Shown: positions 46,525-57,414 of the stretch, piece by piece
How positions within the stretch are numbered: the stretch's first letter is position 1
How the letters are laid out: every line of letters begins with the position of its first letter
From: Actinomyces oris
GTDB taxonomy: Bacteria > Actinomycetota > Actinomycetes > Actinomycetales > Actinomycetaceae
Length of the DNA stretch: 64,000 nucleotides
Assembly (NCBI RefSeq): GCF_001937445.1
Contig: NZ_MSKS01000016.1
Location: forward strand, 61,696-125,695
Reading direction: 5' to 3'
The notes under the pieces: model-generated
Database searches by the model: none
Told to the model about the DNA's origin: nothing
What the model saw: the letters and a program-made list of their open reading frames with translations, nothing else
Program-made: the position numbers and the translations under genes

Positions 46525-47487
46525 GTGTACTTCCCTGTGAGGTTGTGAACGCGGTTGGCGGGGGTTTGGCCGTCCAGGGCGGTGTGGGGTCGGTGGTGGT
46601 TGTAGTGGTGGAGCCAGGTCTGGTAGGCGGCCTCGCGCTGGGTCTGGCTGGTGTAGGTGTGGGCGTAGGCCCACTCGAGGGCCAGAGTACGGTTAAAACG
46701 CTCGACCTTGCCGTTGGTCTGGGGCCGGTAGGGGCGGGTGTAGCGGTGCTTGACGCCGCGGCTGCGGACAGGACCTGGTTAAAGTCCCGTGAGCGGTAGC
46801 AGGCCCCGTTATCGGTCATGACAGCCTGGACGGTGACGCCCAGGTCCTCAAAGAACGCGTTGGCGCGCTGAAAGAACCCGGCAGCGGTCTGCTTGCGCTC
46901 ATCATCGAGGATCTCGGAGTAGATCAGGCGCGAGTAGTCGTCTATCGCGTGGTGGATGTACCGATAGCCTCCCACCGGGCCGCCCCGACGGCGGGTGCGG
47001 GTCCTGGCGCGGTCCGCGGCCAGGGCGGGCGCTGAGCCCCGTCCGTGAGCGCGCCAGCCCCCGCCGTCGGGGACGCGGCCAAGCTTCTTGATATCGAGAT
47101 GGACCAGCTCCCCAGGACTGGTCTTCTCATAGCGCACCGGCACCGGGCGGCGCACCACCAGCCCGGTGGCCTGATCCACCTCGCTCAGGCGGGGCATGCT
47201 GTACCAGGCCAGAACGCGCCCCACAGTGGAGCGCGCCAGGCCCAGGTGGTAGGCGATGCGGTGGGGCCCCCACCGGCGGTTGAACCTCAAGGCGATGATG
47301 CGCCGCTCAGTGCGCCTTGCCAGCCGCCCTGGGCTGTGGTGGGGACGGCAGGAGCGGTCCTCCATGGGCTGGCCGGCGAGACCTGGAAGCGTTCGGCCAC
47401 CCGGCGCACAGGCCAGCCTTCTTCCACCACCAGACGGGCAAGACGACGACGCCCCTCAGGGGTCAGCGGTGCGTTAGCGTGGGTCAT
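46521..47487 (-). pseudogene. Broken IS481-family transposase
   Basis: The transposase is spread over three minus-strand frames. MTHANAPLTPEGRRRLARLV to AERFQVSPAS (from 47487) is the helix-turn-helix; after a short internal deletion and frame change, MEDRSCRPHHSP to YRSRDFNQVLS carries the first DDE residues (LVHLDIKKLG, VMTDNGACYR); a second shift near 46765 moves RYTRPYRPQ and the last acidic residue to a third frame ending VHNLTGKYT. Intact members are about 320-340 residues. Its stop TAG is completed by the CTAG target bases. Confidence 0.85.
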
Positions 47488-47585
47488 GAAGGCCTCCGGT
47501 CAGTGATGCGAGCGTGTCAACCCACATCCTGCCGGAGGCCTTCACACAACCTCAGCCCCGTTCACAACCTCCCAAGGAAGTACAC
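46525..47585 (-). mobile_element. IS481-family insertion sequence (defective)
   Basis: A 1061-base element with near-identical 26-base terminal inverted repeats starting GTGTACTTCC, matching at 24 of 26 positions. CTAG tetramers flank both sides (46521-46524 and 47586-47589), the preferred IS481-family target. The single transposase gene is broken, so the copy should be immobile unless helped in trans. Confidence 0.85.
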
Positions 47586-47597
47586 CTAGAGAACGGT

Positions 47598-48275
47598 TCA
47601 ACCGGGATTTCTCACACCCTCCGACCTCTCAGCCCCCTGGAAGTCAGAGCTCGCACACCCCAGCAGACCGGGGCGGATGAGCTCGAGCCAGCGCCGCCGG
47701 ACCTCGACCGAGCCGTCGCCGGGGTAGAAGACCATGAGGATGTAGAGGTCGGAGACGGTGAGGTCGCGTCGCAGCCGGCCGCTGGAGCGCCCCGCCTCGA
47801 TGAGGCGCTCCAGCGCCTCGGTGGCGCGAGTCTCCGGCTCTGCGTACTCCACCTCCGCACCCAGCGCCCGAGCAACACTCTTGGCGGCGTGGCTGCGGGC
47901 GATCATCTCCAGCGCCCGCTCCAAGAAGCCCAGGAGCTCCTGGTCGGCATCGGACCAGCCGGCCTCGACGCGTTCCCAGGCGCTTTGAGCGTCATCGGCC
48001 AGGGCCTCGACGTACTCGTTGACGACCGCCGCAAGCAGGTCCGCCTTGTTGGGGAAGTGCCGGTAGAGCGTACCCACGGCCACGCCGGCCACCCGAGCGA
48101 TCTCCCCCATGGCGACCTCAGTGCCCTGCTCGGCGACCAGCCGCTTAGCGGCCTCCAGGATGGCGGTCCGGTTGCGCACCGCGTCGGCACGCCGTGCCGA
48201 GCGCTCCGACGTCGCACCACTCGTCTCCATCACCGCTCCGTCCCGATCGACCGCATCATGGATCACCCGAGCCAT
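47598..48275 (-). CDS. TetR-family transcriptional regulator
   Basis: A 225-residue repressor. The helix-turn-helix is RTAILEAAKRLVAEQGTEVA, MGEIARVAGVAVGTLYRHFP and NKADLLAAVV; the ligand-binding domain is of the actinobacterial type (YVEALADDAQSAWERVEAG). ATG 48275 follows GGGGAGAAGG. Divergently transcribed from an SDR dehydrogenase across an operator-bearing spacer, so it probably represses that gene and itself. Confidence 0.87.
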   Translation of the reverse strand: MARVIHDAVDRDGAVMETSGATSERSARRADAVRNRTAILEAAKRLVAEQGTEVAMGEIARVAGVAVGTLYRHFPNKADLLAAVVNEYVEALADDAQSAWERVEAGWSDADQELLGFLERALEMIARSHAAKSVARALGAEVEYAEPETRATEALERLIEAGRSSGRLRRDLTVSDLYILMVFYPGDGSVEVRRRWLELIRPGLLGCASSDFQGAERSEGVRNPG

Positions 48276-48323
48276 CCTTCTCCCCTTCCTCAGGCCTGCC
48301 CGATATCGTGCCGAGCATCTCAC

Positions 48324-48374
48324 TTGCACAAACATGAATCCGCATTCATGATAGTACCTGAACGACGATTCATG
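48324..48374 (+). promoter_or_regulatory. SDR promoter overlapped by two TetR operator copies
   Basis: A perfect palindrome CATGAAT-CCGC-ATTCATG lies at 48333-48350, and a degenerate copy (CCTGAA...ATTCATG) at 48357-48374, 24 bases further. A plausible promoter, TTGCAC (48324-48329) and CATGAT (48347-48352) with 17-base spacing, is covered by the first palindrome, which would block RNA polymerase when TetR is bound. Confidence 0.65.
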
Positions 48375-48397
48375 TTAACGAGAGGACACCTCAGACG

Positions 48398-49294
48398 ATG
48401 ACCACCGCCACGCCCGACCAAGCCACCGCCACCAAGAGCTCTCCTGCCGGCTCAGCAGACCACGGTGCGACCCGCACCGCCCTCGTCACCGGCGCCTCCT
48501 CCGGCATCGGTGAGGACACCGCCCGCAAGCTCCAGGCACTGGGCTATATCGTCTACGGCGCGGCCCGCCGTACCGACCGTCTCCAGGCCCTGACCGCCGA
48601 TGGCATCCGCCCGCTGGCCATGGACGTCACCGACGACGCCTCCATGAGCGCCGGCGTGAACCGCATCCTGGAGGAGACCGGCCGCATCGACGTCCTGGTC
48701 AACAACGCCGGCTACGGCTCCTACGGGGCCATTGAGGACGTCCCGATCGACGAGGCCCGCCACCAGTTCGAGGTCAACGTCTTCGGCCTGGGGCGCCTCA
48801 CCCAGCTCATCACCCCGCACATGCGCACCCAGGGCTCGGGCACCATCATCAACATCTCCTCCATGGGCGGGAAGCTGACCACACCGCTGGGCGGCTGGTA
48901 CCACGCCACCAAGTACGCCGTCGAGGCCCTGAGCGACGCCCTGCGCATGGAGCTGCGCCCCTTTGGGATCGACGTCGTCGTGGTCGAGCCCGGCGGCATC
49001 CGCACCGAGTGGTCGTCGATCGCCGCCGACCACCTGGAGGCCACGGCCGAGGGCAGCGCCTACGCCGATCAGATCCGGGCCGTGGCCAACTCCATGCGTG
49101 GGGAGGCATACCAGCGGCGCAACTCCCCGCCGGAGGTCATCGCCCGTACCATCGGCAAGATCGTCACCGCCCGTCACCCCCGGACCCGCTACGCCGTGGG
49201 CTTCATGGCCAAGCCTCTCATCGCCGCGCGCCGGGTCCTGCCCGACCGCGCCTTCGACCGACTCATCAGTGCCGCGATGGGTGTCCCTCGCTGA
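48398..49294 (+). CDS. Short-chain dehydrogenase/reductase (SDR)
   Basis: A 298-residue classical SDR: ALVTGASSGIGEDTARKLQA (NAD(P) site), VLVNNAGYGSYGAIEDVP (NNAG), IINISSMGGKL (catalytic Ser) and YHATKYAVEALSDALRMEL (YxxxK). The first ~27 residues are a polar extension. Substrate unknown; such TetR-paired SDRs often reduce small carbonyl or steroid-like compounds. GAGAGGACACCTCAG precedes ATG 48398. Confidence 0.87.
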   Translation: MTTATPDQATATKSSPAGSADHGATRTALVTGASSGIGEDTARKLQALGYIVYGAARRTDRLQALTADGIRPLAMDVTDDASMSAGVNRILEETGRIDVLVNNAGYGSYGAIEDVPIDEARHQFEVNVFGLGRLTQLITPHMRTQGSGTIINISSMGGKLTTPLGGWYHATKYAVEALSDALRMELRPFGIDVVVVEPGGIRTEWSSIAADHLEATAEGSAYADQIRAVANSMRGEAYQRRNSPPEVIARTIGKIVTARHPRTRYAVGFMAKPLIAARRVLPDRAFDRLISAAMGVPR

Positions 49295-49318
49295 GCCGCA
49301 CACCTACCCACGTAGTAC

Positions 49319-49362
49319 CGGGGCCGACGACGACTGCATGTCGCAGTGCGTCGTCGGCCCCG
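49319..49362. terminator. Bidirectional hairpin between convergent genes
   Basis: CGGGGCCGACGACG pairs perfectly with 49349-49362 (14 base pairs), and an inner ACTGC/GCAGT stem extends it. It sits between the convergent SDR and M16 peptidase genes, as a shared terminator would. Confidence 0.75.
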
Positions 49363-49380
49363 TTCAGTCGTTGGCAGCCG

Positions 49381-50802
49381 TCAGTCGACCGGGCCCACGA
49401 GGATGCGGGCGCGCTTCTGCTCCACCAGCCAGGCGGCCATCTCCCGGACCTCCTCAGGGGTGACGGCCTCCAGGCGGCGCAGGTTCTCCCCCATGGAGCG
49501 CAGGCGCCCGGTGACGACCTCGGCCCGCCCCAGGCGACCCATGCGCGCCAGGGAGTCCTCTCCCCCAAGCACCATGGCCCCGCGCAGCTGACCACGGGCA
49601 CGCATCATCTCCCGCTCGGTGACGCCGCGCTCGGCAAGCTTCTCGAACTCGCCGATCATGACGGCGCACACCTCGTCGACGTCACCGGGGGCGCAGCCCG
49701 CGTAGAGCCCGAAGGCTCCGGCACCGGCGTAGGAGGTGTCGAAGGCGTAGGTGGTGTAGGCCAGGCCCCGCTTCTCGCGCACCTCCTGGAACAGGCGTGA
49801 GGACATGCCTCCGCCCAGGATGGTGGTGAGCACGCTCATGGCCCAGCGCCGCTCGTCGCGCACGGCGATGCCCTGGCAGGTCAGGTACAGGTGGCTCTGC
49901 TCGCTCTCGCGCGGGACGGTGATGTCGTGGACGTCCAGGGGCGCGAAGGGCTCGACCTCGAAGCGGCGTTCGCGCGGGGCGGCGTCGGGTGAGGCGTCCC
50001 AGCCGGCCGTGGCCAGGTCGGCCAGGACCCGCTCGCAGACCTCGTCGTGGTCGACGGCGCCGGCGGCGGCCACCACGAGGGTGTCGGAGGCGTAGGTGCG
50101 CTTGTAGTGCTCCCACACGGCGTCGCGCGGCACCGCGGTGACGGTCTCGTTGGTGCCGCCGATAGGGCGGCCCAGCGGCGTGTCCTCACCGAAGGCGGCG
50201 CGGGCGAAGGCCTCCTGGGCGACGTCGGCGGGGTCGTCGTCGGCGTCGGCGAGCTCGGAGACGATGACGCCGCGCTCGGTCTCGACGTCGGTGGGCTCCA
50301 GGAGGGAGGAGGTCACCATGTCGGCGAGCACGTCGAGGGCCGACATGGAGTCCGGGGCGAGCACGCGGGCGTAGTAGGAGGTGTGCTCCTTGGAGGTGGC
50401 GGCGTTGGACTCCCCGCCGATCATGTCGAAGGCCTCGGCGATGTCGTGGGCGTCGCGCGTGGCGGTGCCCTTGAACAGCAGGTGCTCCAGGAAGTGGGTG
50501 GACCCCTCCTGACCGGGTACCTCGTCACGGCTGCCGACACCGAACCACATGCCGATCGAGGCCGAGCGCAGCCCCGGCACGGACTCGGTGATGACGCGCA
50601 CCCCGCCGGGCAGGACGGAGCGGCGAGTGAGCGCACCGTCATCGTGCAGGGTCAGCTCGGTGCCGTCACGGCCGGGCCGCCCGCGCCCGAGATCCACCTC
50701 GGCGTAGTCGGTCGGGCTCGAGGACTGCCCGGTCGCGGGGGTCGAGGAAGGCTGAGAGGCCGCCGGCCGGGCTGAGCCGGCTCGCATGTCTGGGTTGGTC
50801 AC
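49381..50802 (-). CDS. M16-family zinc peptidase
   Basis: A 473-residue pitrilysin/processing-peptidase-like protein. The inverted zinc motif HFLEHLLFKGT (HxxEH) is followed by TERGVIVSELADADDDP, which holds the third ligand Glu, and by a C-terminal M16C domain. In actinobacteria it lies right after pnp (often called PepR). Substrate unknown. GTG 50802 or the ATG at 50787 may start; the first ~45 residues are unconserved. Confidence 0.87.
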   Translation of the reverse strand: MTNPDMRAGSARPAASQPSSTPATGQSSSPTDYAEVDLGRGRPGRDGTELTLHDDGALTRRSVLPGGVRVITESVPGLRSASIGMWFGVGSRDEVPGQEGSTHFLEHLLFKGTATRDAHDIAEAFDMIGGESNAATSKEHTSYYARVLAPDSMSALDVLADMVTSSLLEPTDVETERGVIVSELADADDDPADVAQEAFARAAFGEDTPLGRPIGGTNETVTAVPRDAVWEHYKRTYASDTLVVAAAGAVDHDEVCERVLADLATAGWDASPDAAPRERRFEVEPFAPLDVHDITVPRESEQSHLYLTCQGIAVRDERRWAMSVLTTILGGGMSSRLFQEVREKRGLAYTTYAFDTSYAGAGAFGLYAGCAPGDVDEVCAVMIGEFEKLAERGVTEREMMRARGQLRGAMVLGGEDSLARMGRLGRAEVVTGRLRSMGENLRRLEAVTPEEVREMAAWLVEQKRARILVGPVD

Positions 50803-50893
50803 CCGCGAAGACTAGCGGGATGCGGGGCCCACTGTCGTTCCCGCACCCGGCCGCGTCCTGCCGCGCGCAGCGAACGCCCTGCCCCGATGACGG

Positions 50894-50934
50894 CGGTGTC
50901 CCCGCCCGGCCCAGAGGACCGAACGGGGACACCG
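50894..50934 (-). terminator. Hairpin after pnp
   Basis: CGGTGTCCCCG and its perfect complement (11 base pairs) enclose a 19-base loop, 39 bases past the pnp stop and before the M16 gene. Probable pnp terminator. Confidence 0.6.
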
Positions 50935-50972
50935 GGGAGATGCGTCAGTGGGCTAGGGCCGCTGAACGGGGC

Positions 50973-53318
<2,346 letters not shown>

Positions 53319-53801
53319 GAAGTCTCTTTCTCGCGATCGTCGTGCCGGGTCCGTGGCCTTCGATCGAGGCCCACGGAGCCGAGTCCTGCCACACGCAGAT
53401 CTCCATGATCCAACGGCGCGAGCGCGGTTCCGGAGGCCACCACCGAAAACCGACGGGGCCGGCCGCTCCCCGGGTCTCTTCCCAGGGGCGGACTGCGCCA
53501 CCTGCGTACTCCTGGCCGGCTCGCACGCTGGGAGAGCATCAATGAGCCGGCCAGTACACGAGGGCACAGCCGCGCAGATTCTATCGTGCGCGGCCTCATG
53601 ATGCCGATCAGCGCCGCCGGGTGCCGCGTGAGATGGGACGCGCGCAACTGATGACTTCCCGAATCGGCCTCGCCTGATCGTGACAAAGCGGTGGCCAGCG
53701 GCAAGACGAAGCGGGCACGCGCCCCGCGCCCCGAGAGGACATCAAGGCACTCTCCGCCTCACTGCTTATGAGCGCGGACGAAGGCCCTCTCAAGCTCAAA
53801 C
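53319..53801 (-). other. pnp upstream spacer
   Basis: About 480 bases between the rpsO hairpin and pnp. No gene is recognised. In many bacteria this leader is folded and cleaved by RNase III for PNPase autoregulation, but I do not see a defined structure by eye. Confidence 0.35.
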
Positions 53802-53845
53802 GCCGTGCGGCCCGGCTCCCCTCCAGAGGGGCCGGGCCGCACGGC
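53802..53845 (-). terminator. Very strong rpsO terminator hairpin
   Basis: GCCGTGCGGCCCGGC pairs perfectly with 53831-53845, and an inner CCCCTC/GAGGGG extension leaves a two-base loop with one bulged T, about 20 base pairs in all. It begins 18 bases past the rpsO stop. Minus-strand text after it is GTTTGAGCTT, a weak T tract. Confidence 0.8.
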
Positions 53846-53863
53846 TCGAGGCTGTCAGCGCGC

Positions 53864-54133
53864 TCAGCGACGGATGCCGAGGCGGGCGATGAGGGCGCGG
53901 TAGCGCTCGATGTCCTCCTTCATGAGGTAGTCGAGCAGGCGACGGCGCTTACCGATGAGCAGGTAGAGGCCACGACGCGAGTGGTGGTCGTGGGCGTGGC
54001 CCTTGAAGTGCTCGGTGAGGTTGGAGATGCGCTCGGTGAGGATGGCGACCTGGACCTCCGGGGAGCCCGTGTCACCCTCGTGGGTGGCGTACTCGGCGAT
54101 GATCTCTTGCTTGCGCTCTGCGGTAACCGACAT
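53864..54133 (-). CDS. rpsO: 30S ribosomal protein S15
   Basis: An 89-residue S15. Canonical segments are [60 protein letters not shown] and [20 protein letters not shown]. It binds 16S rRNA helices 20-22 early in 30S assembly. ATG 54133 follows CGAAGGAGTCCGC. Placed between ribF and pnp as in most bacteria. Confidence 0.97.
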   Translation of the reverse strand: MSVTAERKQEIIAEYATHEGDTGSPEVQVAILTERISNLTEHFKGHAHDHHSRRGLYLLIGKRRRLLDYLMKEDIERYRALIARLGIRR

Positions 54134-54352
54134 GCGGACTCCTTCGGGTCTCGTTGCACGGAGCGCCGGGGCAGGTTCTCCCGGGCATGAGGTATCCGTG
54201 GCCGATCGACGGCCCGCCAACCTTACCAGCGCCGCATCCCTCCGATCGCGCCAGAGGCTGTGTGAACCGGCACAGTGACAGGCCTGAAGCGGGATGCGGC
54301 GGTCAGGCTCCGACGGCGAGCCCTCCCCGAAGGCTCGGCGTGCCCACCGGAG

Positions 54353-55378
54353 CTACTGCGCGGTGACGTCCTCGGGACGGATCGGCTCGGGGACCGGGAC
54401 GTCCAGGATCCGGGCGGTGTCCTCGATGTCGGCGCGCATCTGGACCAGGAGCGCATCGAGCCCGTCGAAGGCGAGCATGGGGCGCAGGCGCTCGACGAGC
54501 TCGATCCCCACCTCCTCGCCGTAGAGGTTGAGGTCGGCTCGCCCCAGGACGTGAGCCTCGACGGTGCGCTGGGGAACGTCGTCGAAGGTGGGATTGGTGC
54601 CAATCGAGATCGCGGCGGGCAGCCGCTGGACGCCGCCCCCGTCTCCACCACCGCGAATCAGCCAGCCGGCGTAGACCCCGTCGGGCGGCACGACGCCGGC
54701 GGTGGCGGCCTCCAGGTTGGCGGTGGGGAACCCGAGCTCGCGGCCGCGGCGCAGACCCCGCACGACGACGCCGCGCAGCCGGTGGGGACGGCCCAGGATC
54801 CGGCTGACCTGCCCCATGTTCCCGTCCTTGAGGCACTGACGGATCCAGGTCGAGGACCAGCGCCTCCCCTCGTCGGAGCGGATCTTCGAGACGATCTCGA
54901 CCTCGAAGCCGTCGGCGCGACCGAGCTGCTCCAGGGTGGCGGCGTCCCCGGAGTTGTGGCATCCGAAGCGCACATCGTCCCCGACGACGACCGCGCGGGC
55001 ACCGAGCAGACCCTCCAGCCAGGTGCGCACGAAGCTCTGCGGGCTCTGGTCGGCGAAGTCGAGGGTGTAGGTGATGACCAGGACCGCGTCGAGGCCGAGG
55101 TCCTCCAGGGAGGCCAGGCGGTCGGTCAGGGAGGTGATGAGAGGGAGGTCCAGGCCCGGCTGGTGGACGCTACGAGGGTGGGGGTCGAAGGTGACCGCGA
55201 CAGCCAGGGGCCGCCGACCGCCGCGGGCGAGCTCGTGGGCCAGCTCGACGACGCGTCCCAGGACCGCCTGATGCCCGCGGTGGACGCCGTCGAAGATGCC
55301 CATGGTGACCACGGAACCCGGTCCTCCCGGAGCGCTCAGGTTCGCTGGCACCTGCTCGGCGCCGTACCAGACCTCCAC
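54353..55378 (-). CDS. ribF: Bifunctional riboflavin kinase/FAD synthetase
   Basis: A 341-residue enzyme making FMN from riboflavin and then FAD. The N-terminal adenylyltransferase domain shows VVTMGIFDGVHRGHQAVLGR and GDDVRFGCHNSGDAATLEQL; the C-terminal kinase domain shows GRPHRLRGVVVRGLRRGREL, GFPTANLEA and the AHVLGRADLNLYGEEVGIEL motif. GTG 55378 with AGGGACAGCAACA upstream is favoured over ATG 55399, which lacks a site. It heads the ribF-rpsO-pnp block. Confidence 0.92.
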   Translation of the reverse strand: MEVWYGAEQVPANLSAPGGPGSVVTMGIFDGVHRGHQAVLGRVVELAHELARGGRRPLAVAVTFDPHPRSVHQPGLDLPLITSLTDRLASLEDLGLDAVLVITYTLDFADQSPQSFVRTWLEGLLGARAVVVGDDVRFGCHNSGDAATLEQLGRADGFEVEIVSKIRSDEGRRWSSTWIRQCLKDGNMGQVSRILGRPHRLRGVVVRGLRRGRELGFPTANLEAATAGVVPPDGVYAGWLIRGGGDGGGVQRLPAAISIGTNPTFDDVPQRTVEAHVLGRADLNLYGEEVGIELVERLRPMLAFDGLDALLVQMRADIEDTARILDVPVPEPIRPEDVTAQ

Positions 55379-55566
55379 TGTTGCTGTCCCTGCTCTCATC
55401 GGCCCGCGGGGCGCACCGCACCCCTGTCTGCATCCGCACCCGCACACCCCTGCCCGCCCCGCCGGGTCGGGAGAGGCGCTTGTGCGGGACAACCCTGCCA
55501 CGGAGGCAGCGCCGAATGCGACCCGGCCGCCTCGACACGCCTTGACGCGTTTCGACCGTCGGTCTA

Positions 55567-55603
55567 TTCTCGACACCGACTGTCAGTCGATTAGTGTCGA
55601 GAA
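55567..55603. promoter_or_regulatory. Nested palindromic operator ahead of the cut-off ABC permease
   Basis: TTCTCGACAC and GTGTCGAGAA (10-base arms) enclose a second palindrome CGACT-GTC-AGTCG (55577-55589). Operators with an ACTGTCAGT core are common for TetR regulators of efflux ABC systems. The spacer 55379-55680 holds no other recognisable feature. Confidence 0.5.
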
Positions 55604-55680
55604 CCGTTCCCCCACCTGGGAATCCCTCACCTGGACAAGAGCCCGCAAGACCGACGACAGACTCCAAGGAGGCTGCTGTC

Positions 55681-55753
55681 ATGCTGATGAGACTTCTCAA
55701 GGCGGACCTGGCGCGGCGCCGTTGTGGCCGCCGCCCTGACCGCCCTCATCGCC
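55681..55753 (+). pseudogene. 5' remnant of an FtsX-type ABC transporter permease
   Basis: After CCAAGGAGGCTGCTGTC an ATG opens MLMRLLKADLARR, then a one-base shift is needed to continue VVAAALTALIA, the start of a first membrane helix as in FtsX-like permeases. The sequence is then interrupted by the IS3-family element. No downstream part of the gene is present in the window. Confidence 0.5.
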
Positions 55754-55818
55754 TGGGGTGCGTGGTGTTTCTCGGACTGGGGGAGTTTTTCTTCCCGTGA
55801 GTCGATAGGATAGATCCC

Positions 55819-56103
55819 ATGCCAGCAGCGAAATACTCAGACGAGTTCAAGACCCAAGTGGTGCGTGAGGTGGTCGAGAAGGAACGCACGATAGCGTCAG
55901 TGGCCGCCTCATACGACCTTGTTGCCCAAACAGTAGGTAACTGGGTCGCAAGATACAAAAAGGAGCACGCCACCGACCAGGACCGCGAGAAAGCCTCCGA
56001 GTCGGCTGAAATAGCGAAGCTGAGAGCAGAGGTCCGTGAGCTGCGTCAGGAGAATGAGTTCCTGAAAAAAGCAGCCGCCTTCTTCGCCAAGGAACGACCG
56101 TGA
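55819..56103 (+). CDS. IS3-family transposase OrfA
   Basis: A 94-residue DNA-binding protein: MPAAKYSDEFKTQVVREVVE, helix-turn-helix IASVAASYDLVAQTVGNWV, then a leucine-zipper coil (IAKLRAEVRELRQENEFLKK) used for dimerisation. Overlaps orfB by four bases (GTGA); in many IS3 elements a -1 frameshift here makes the OrfAB transposase. Confidence 0.9.
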   Translation: MPAAKYSDEFKTQVVREVVEKERTIASVAASYDLVAQTVGNWVARYKKEHATDQDREKASESAEIAKLRAEVRELRQENEFLKKAAAFFAKERP

Positions 56104-56985
56104 CCGAGCGCTACGAGCTGATCAACCGCGAAGAAGGCCATTATCCCGTCTCCTCGATGTGCCGATGGTCCAGGGTATCAAAATCAGAATACTACTCCTG
56201 GCGCGACCGACCCCAGTCACAGGCGGCCATCAGGAGGGAGGAACTGGCCATCATGATTAAAGAAGTTTTTGAGGACTCCGATGGTACCTACGGGTACCGA
56301 AGAATTCAGGTGATCCTGGAGCGGCGCGGTGTGCGGGTCGACGGTTCCACGATCCGCGCCATCATGCGTGACCTGGGGCTACAGACCGCCGGGCCGCGGG
56401 CAAAGGTCCGAACCACCATACCGGCTGAGGACCTGGACGAGCGCCCGGACCTGCTCAGGCGGGACTTCAACCGCCAATGAGCCCGGCAAGAAGCTGTGCG
56501 GGAACATCACCTATGTCAGGACGTGGGCCGGATTCATTTATCTTGCGACCGTTCTGGACTGCTGTACCAAGAAGGTCGTGGGTTATGCGATGGGCGACCA
56601 CATGCGTACCTCCCTGGTGTGCCAGGCCATTGACATGGCGGTACGCAGGTGTCCGATTGAGGAGGGCGTGACGATCTTTCATTCGGACCGAGGTAGTCAG
56701 TACATGTCTCAAAGATTCCTTGACCACCTCAACTCCTATGGCACTCGTCCCTCAGTGGGGCGTACGGGGGTGTGCTGGGACAATGCGTGGGCAGAGTCGT
56801 TCAATGCCACGCTCAAGAATGAGAGAGTCCACCGAATGGTGTACCCGACCAAGGACAAGGCGGTCAAGGATATTGCCTCGTGGATCGAGCTGAGATACAA
56901 TCATGTCCGCCTTCACTCAGCCCTAGGATACCGCACCCCGAACGAAGTCGAACGCGAGCTCCTGAACTTAACGAAGGCAGTCTGA
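56100..56985 (+). pseudogene. Frameshifted IS3-family OrfB (DDE integrase)
   Basis: The first part (MTERYELINREEGHYPVSSM to DLLRRDFNRQ) ends at a TGA at 56478-56480; the rest (EPGKKLCGNITYVRTW, then ATVLDCCTKKVVGY, TIFHSDRGSQYMS and WDNAWAESFNATLKNE) continues in the next frame. The DDE residues lie after the break, so the catalytic core is separated from the N-terminal HTH_21 region. A one-base indel near 56470 explains it. Confidence 0.85.
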
Positions 56986-57027
56986 AGCAAGAAAACAAGC
57001 AGTGTCCGAAAAACACCCGGCAGTCCA

Positions 57028-57205
57028 AAGCTGTCACGAGTCAGGTCATACGACGCGACCGAGGAGATGGTGCGTTCCTTCTCGATGACTTCTCGCACCA
57101 CCTGCTCCTTGAACTCCTCGGAGTATCTCGCTGCTGGTAAGGCATCCATCCTATCGACTCGCGGGACGAAAACTCATTCCAGTCCGAGAAACACCACGCA
57201 CCCCA
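57028..57205 (-). mobile_element. Left end of a second, inverted IS3-family copy
   Basis: Read on the minus strand from 57205, the first 27 bases equal the left end of the neighbouring element. The start of an orfA follows: PAARYSEEFKEQVVREVIEK and ERTISSVASYDL, one codon shorter than its neighbour at the VASYDL point. It stops at 57028, exactly where the first element ends. It is a related but not identical IS, truncated at or by that insertion. Confidence 0.75.
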
Positions 57206-57414
57206 TAGGAATCATATTCTTGTGCACCCCGTGATTAAGTCTCCCGATATAACAAATCCATGCCCAGCAACTCACCTTTAGGATCCGCTCAACAGCGCAA
57301 CTTAGGTGCCAACTCAACAAAATCAGCCGCCTGATAGACAAGCCGTTACCGAAATCTGTACAGGCCAGAGCCAGTTCACTGAAATCTGATTATCGTAATT
57401 TTGCTGCAAATGCA
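57206..57414. other. AT-rich spacer after the ABC exporter
   Basis: A 209-base AT-rich spacer downstream of the exporter stop and before the IS fragment. No gene or strong hairpin is seen. Confidence 0.4.

Larger units (their letters stand above)
55754..57027 (+). mobile_element. IS3-family insertion sequence (defective)
   Basis: A 1274-base element bounded by TGGGGTGCGTGGTGTTTCTC at the left and the complement of TGGACTGCCGGGTGTTTTTC at the right; the ends match at roughly 19 of 24 positions and have the TG...CA termini of the family. It holds overlapping orfA and a frameshifted orfB. No matching target duplication is visible because the two flanks come from different sequences. Confidence 0.8.

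Noticed and set aside
56100..56480. Reading the orfB break as a programmed frameshift
   Set aside because: Programmed -1 shifting in IS3 elements occurs between orfA and orfB, not inside orfB, and no slippery run is present at 56470.
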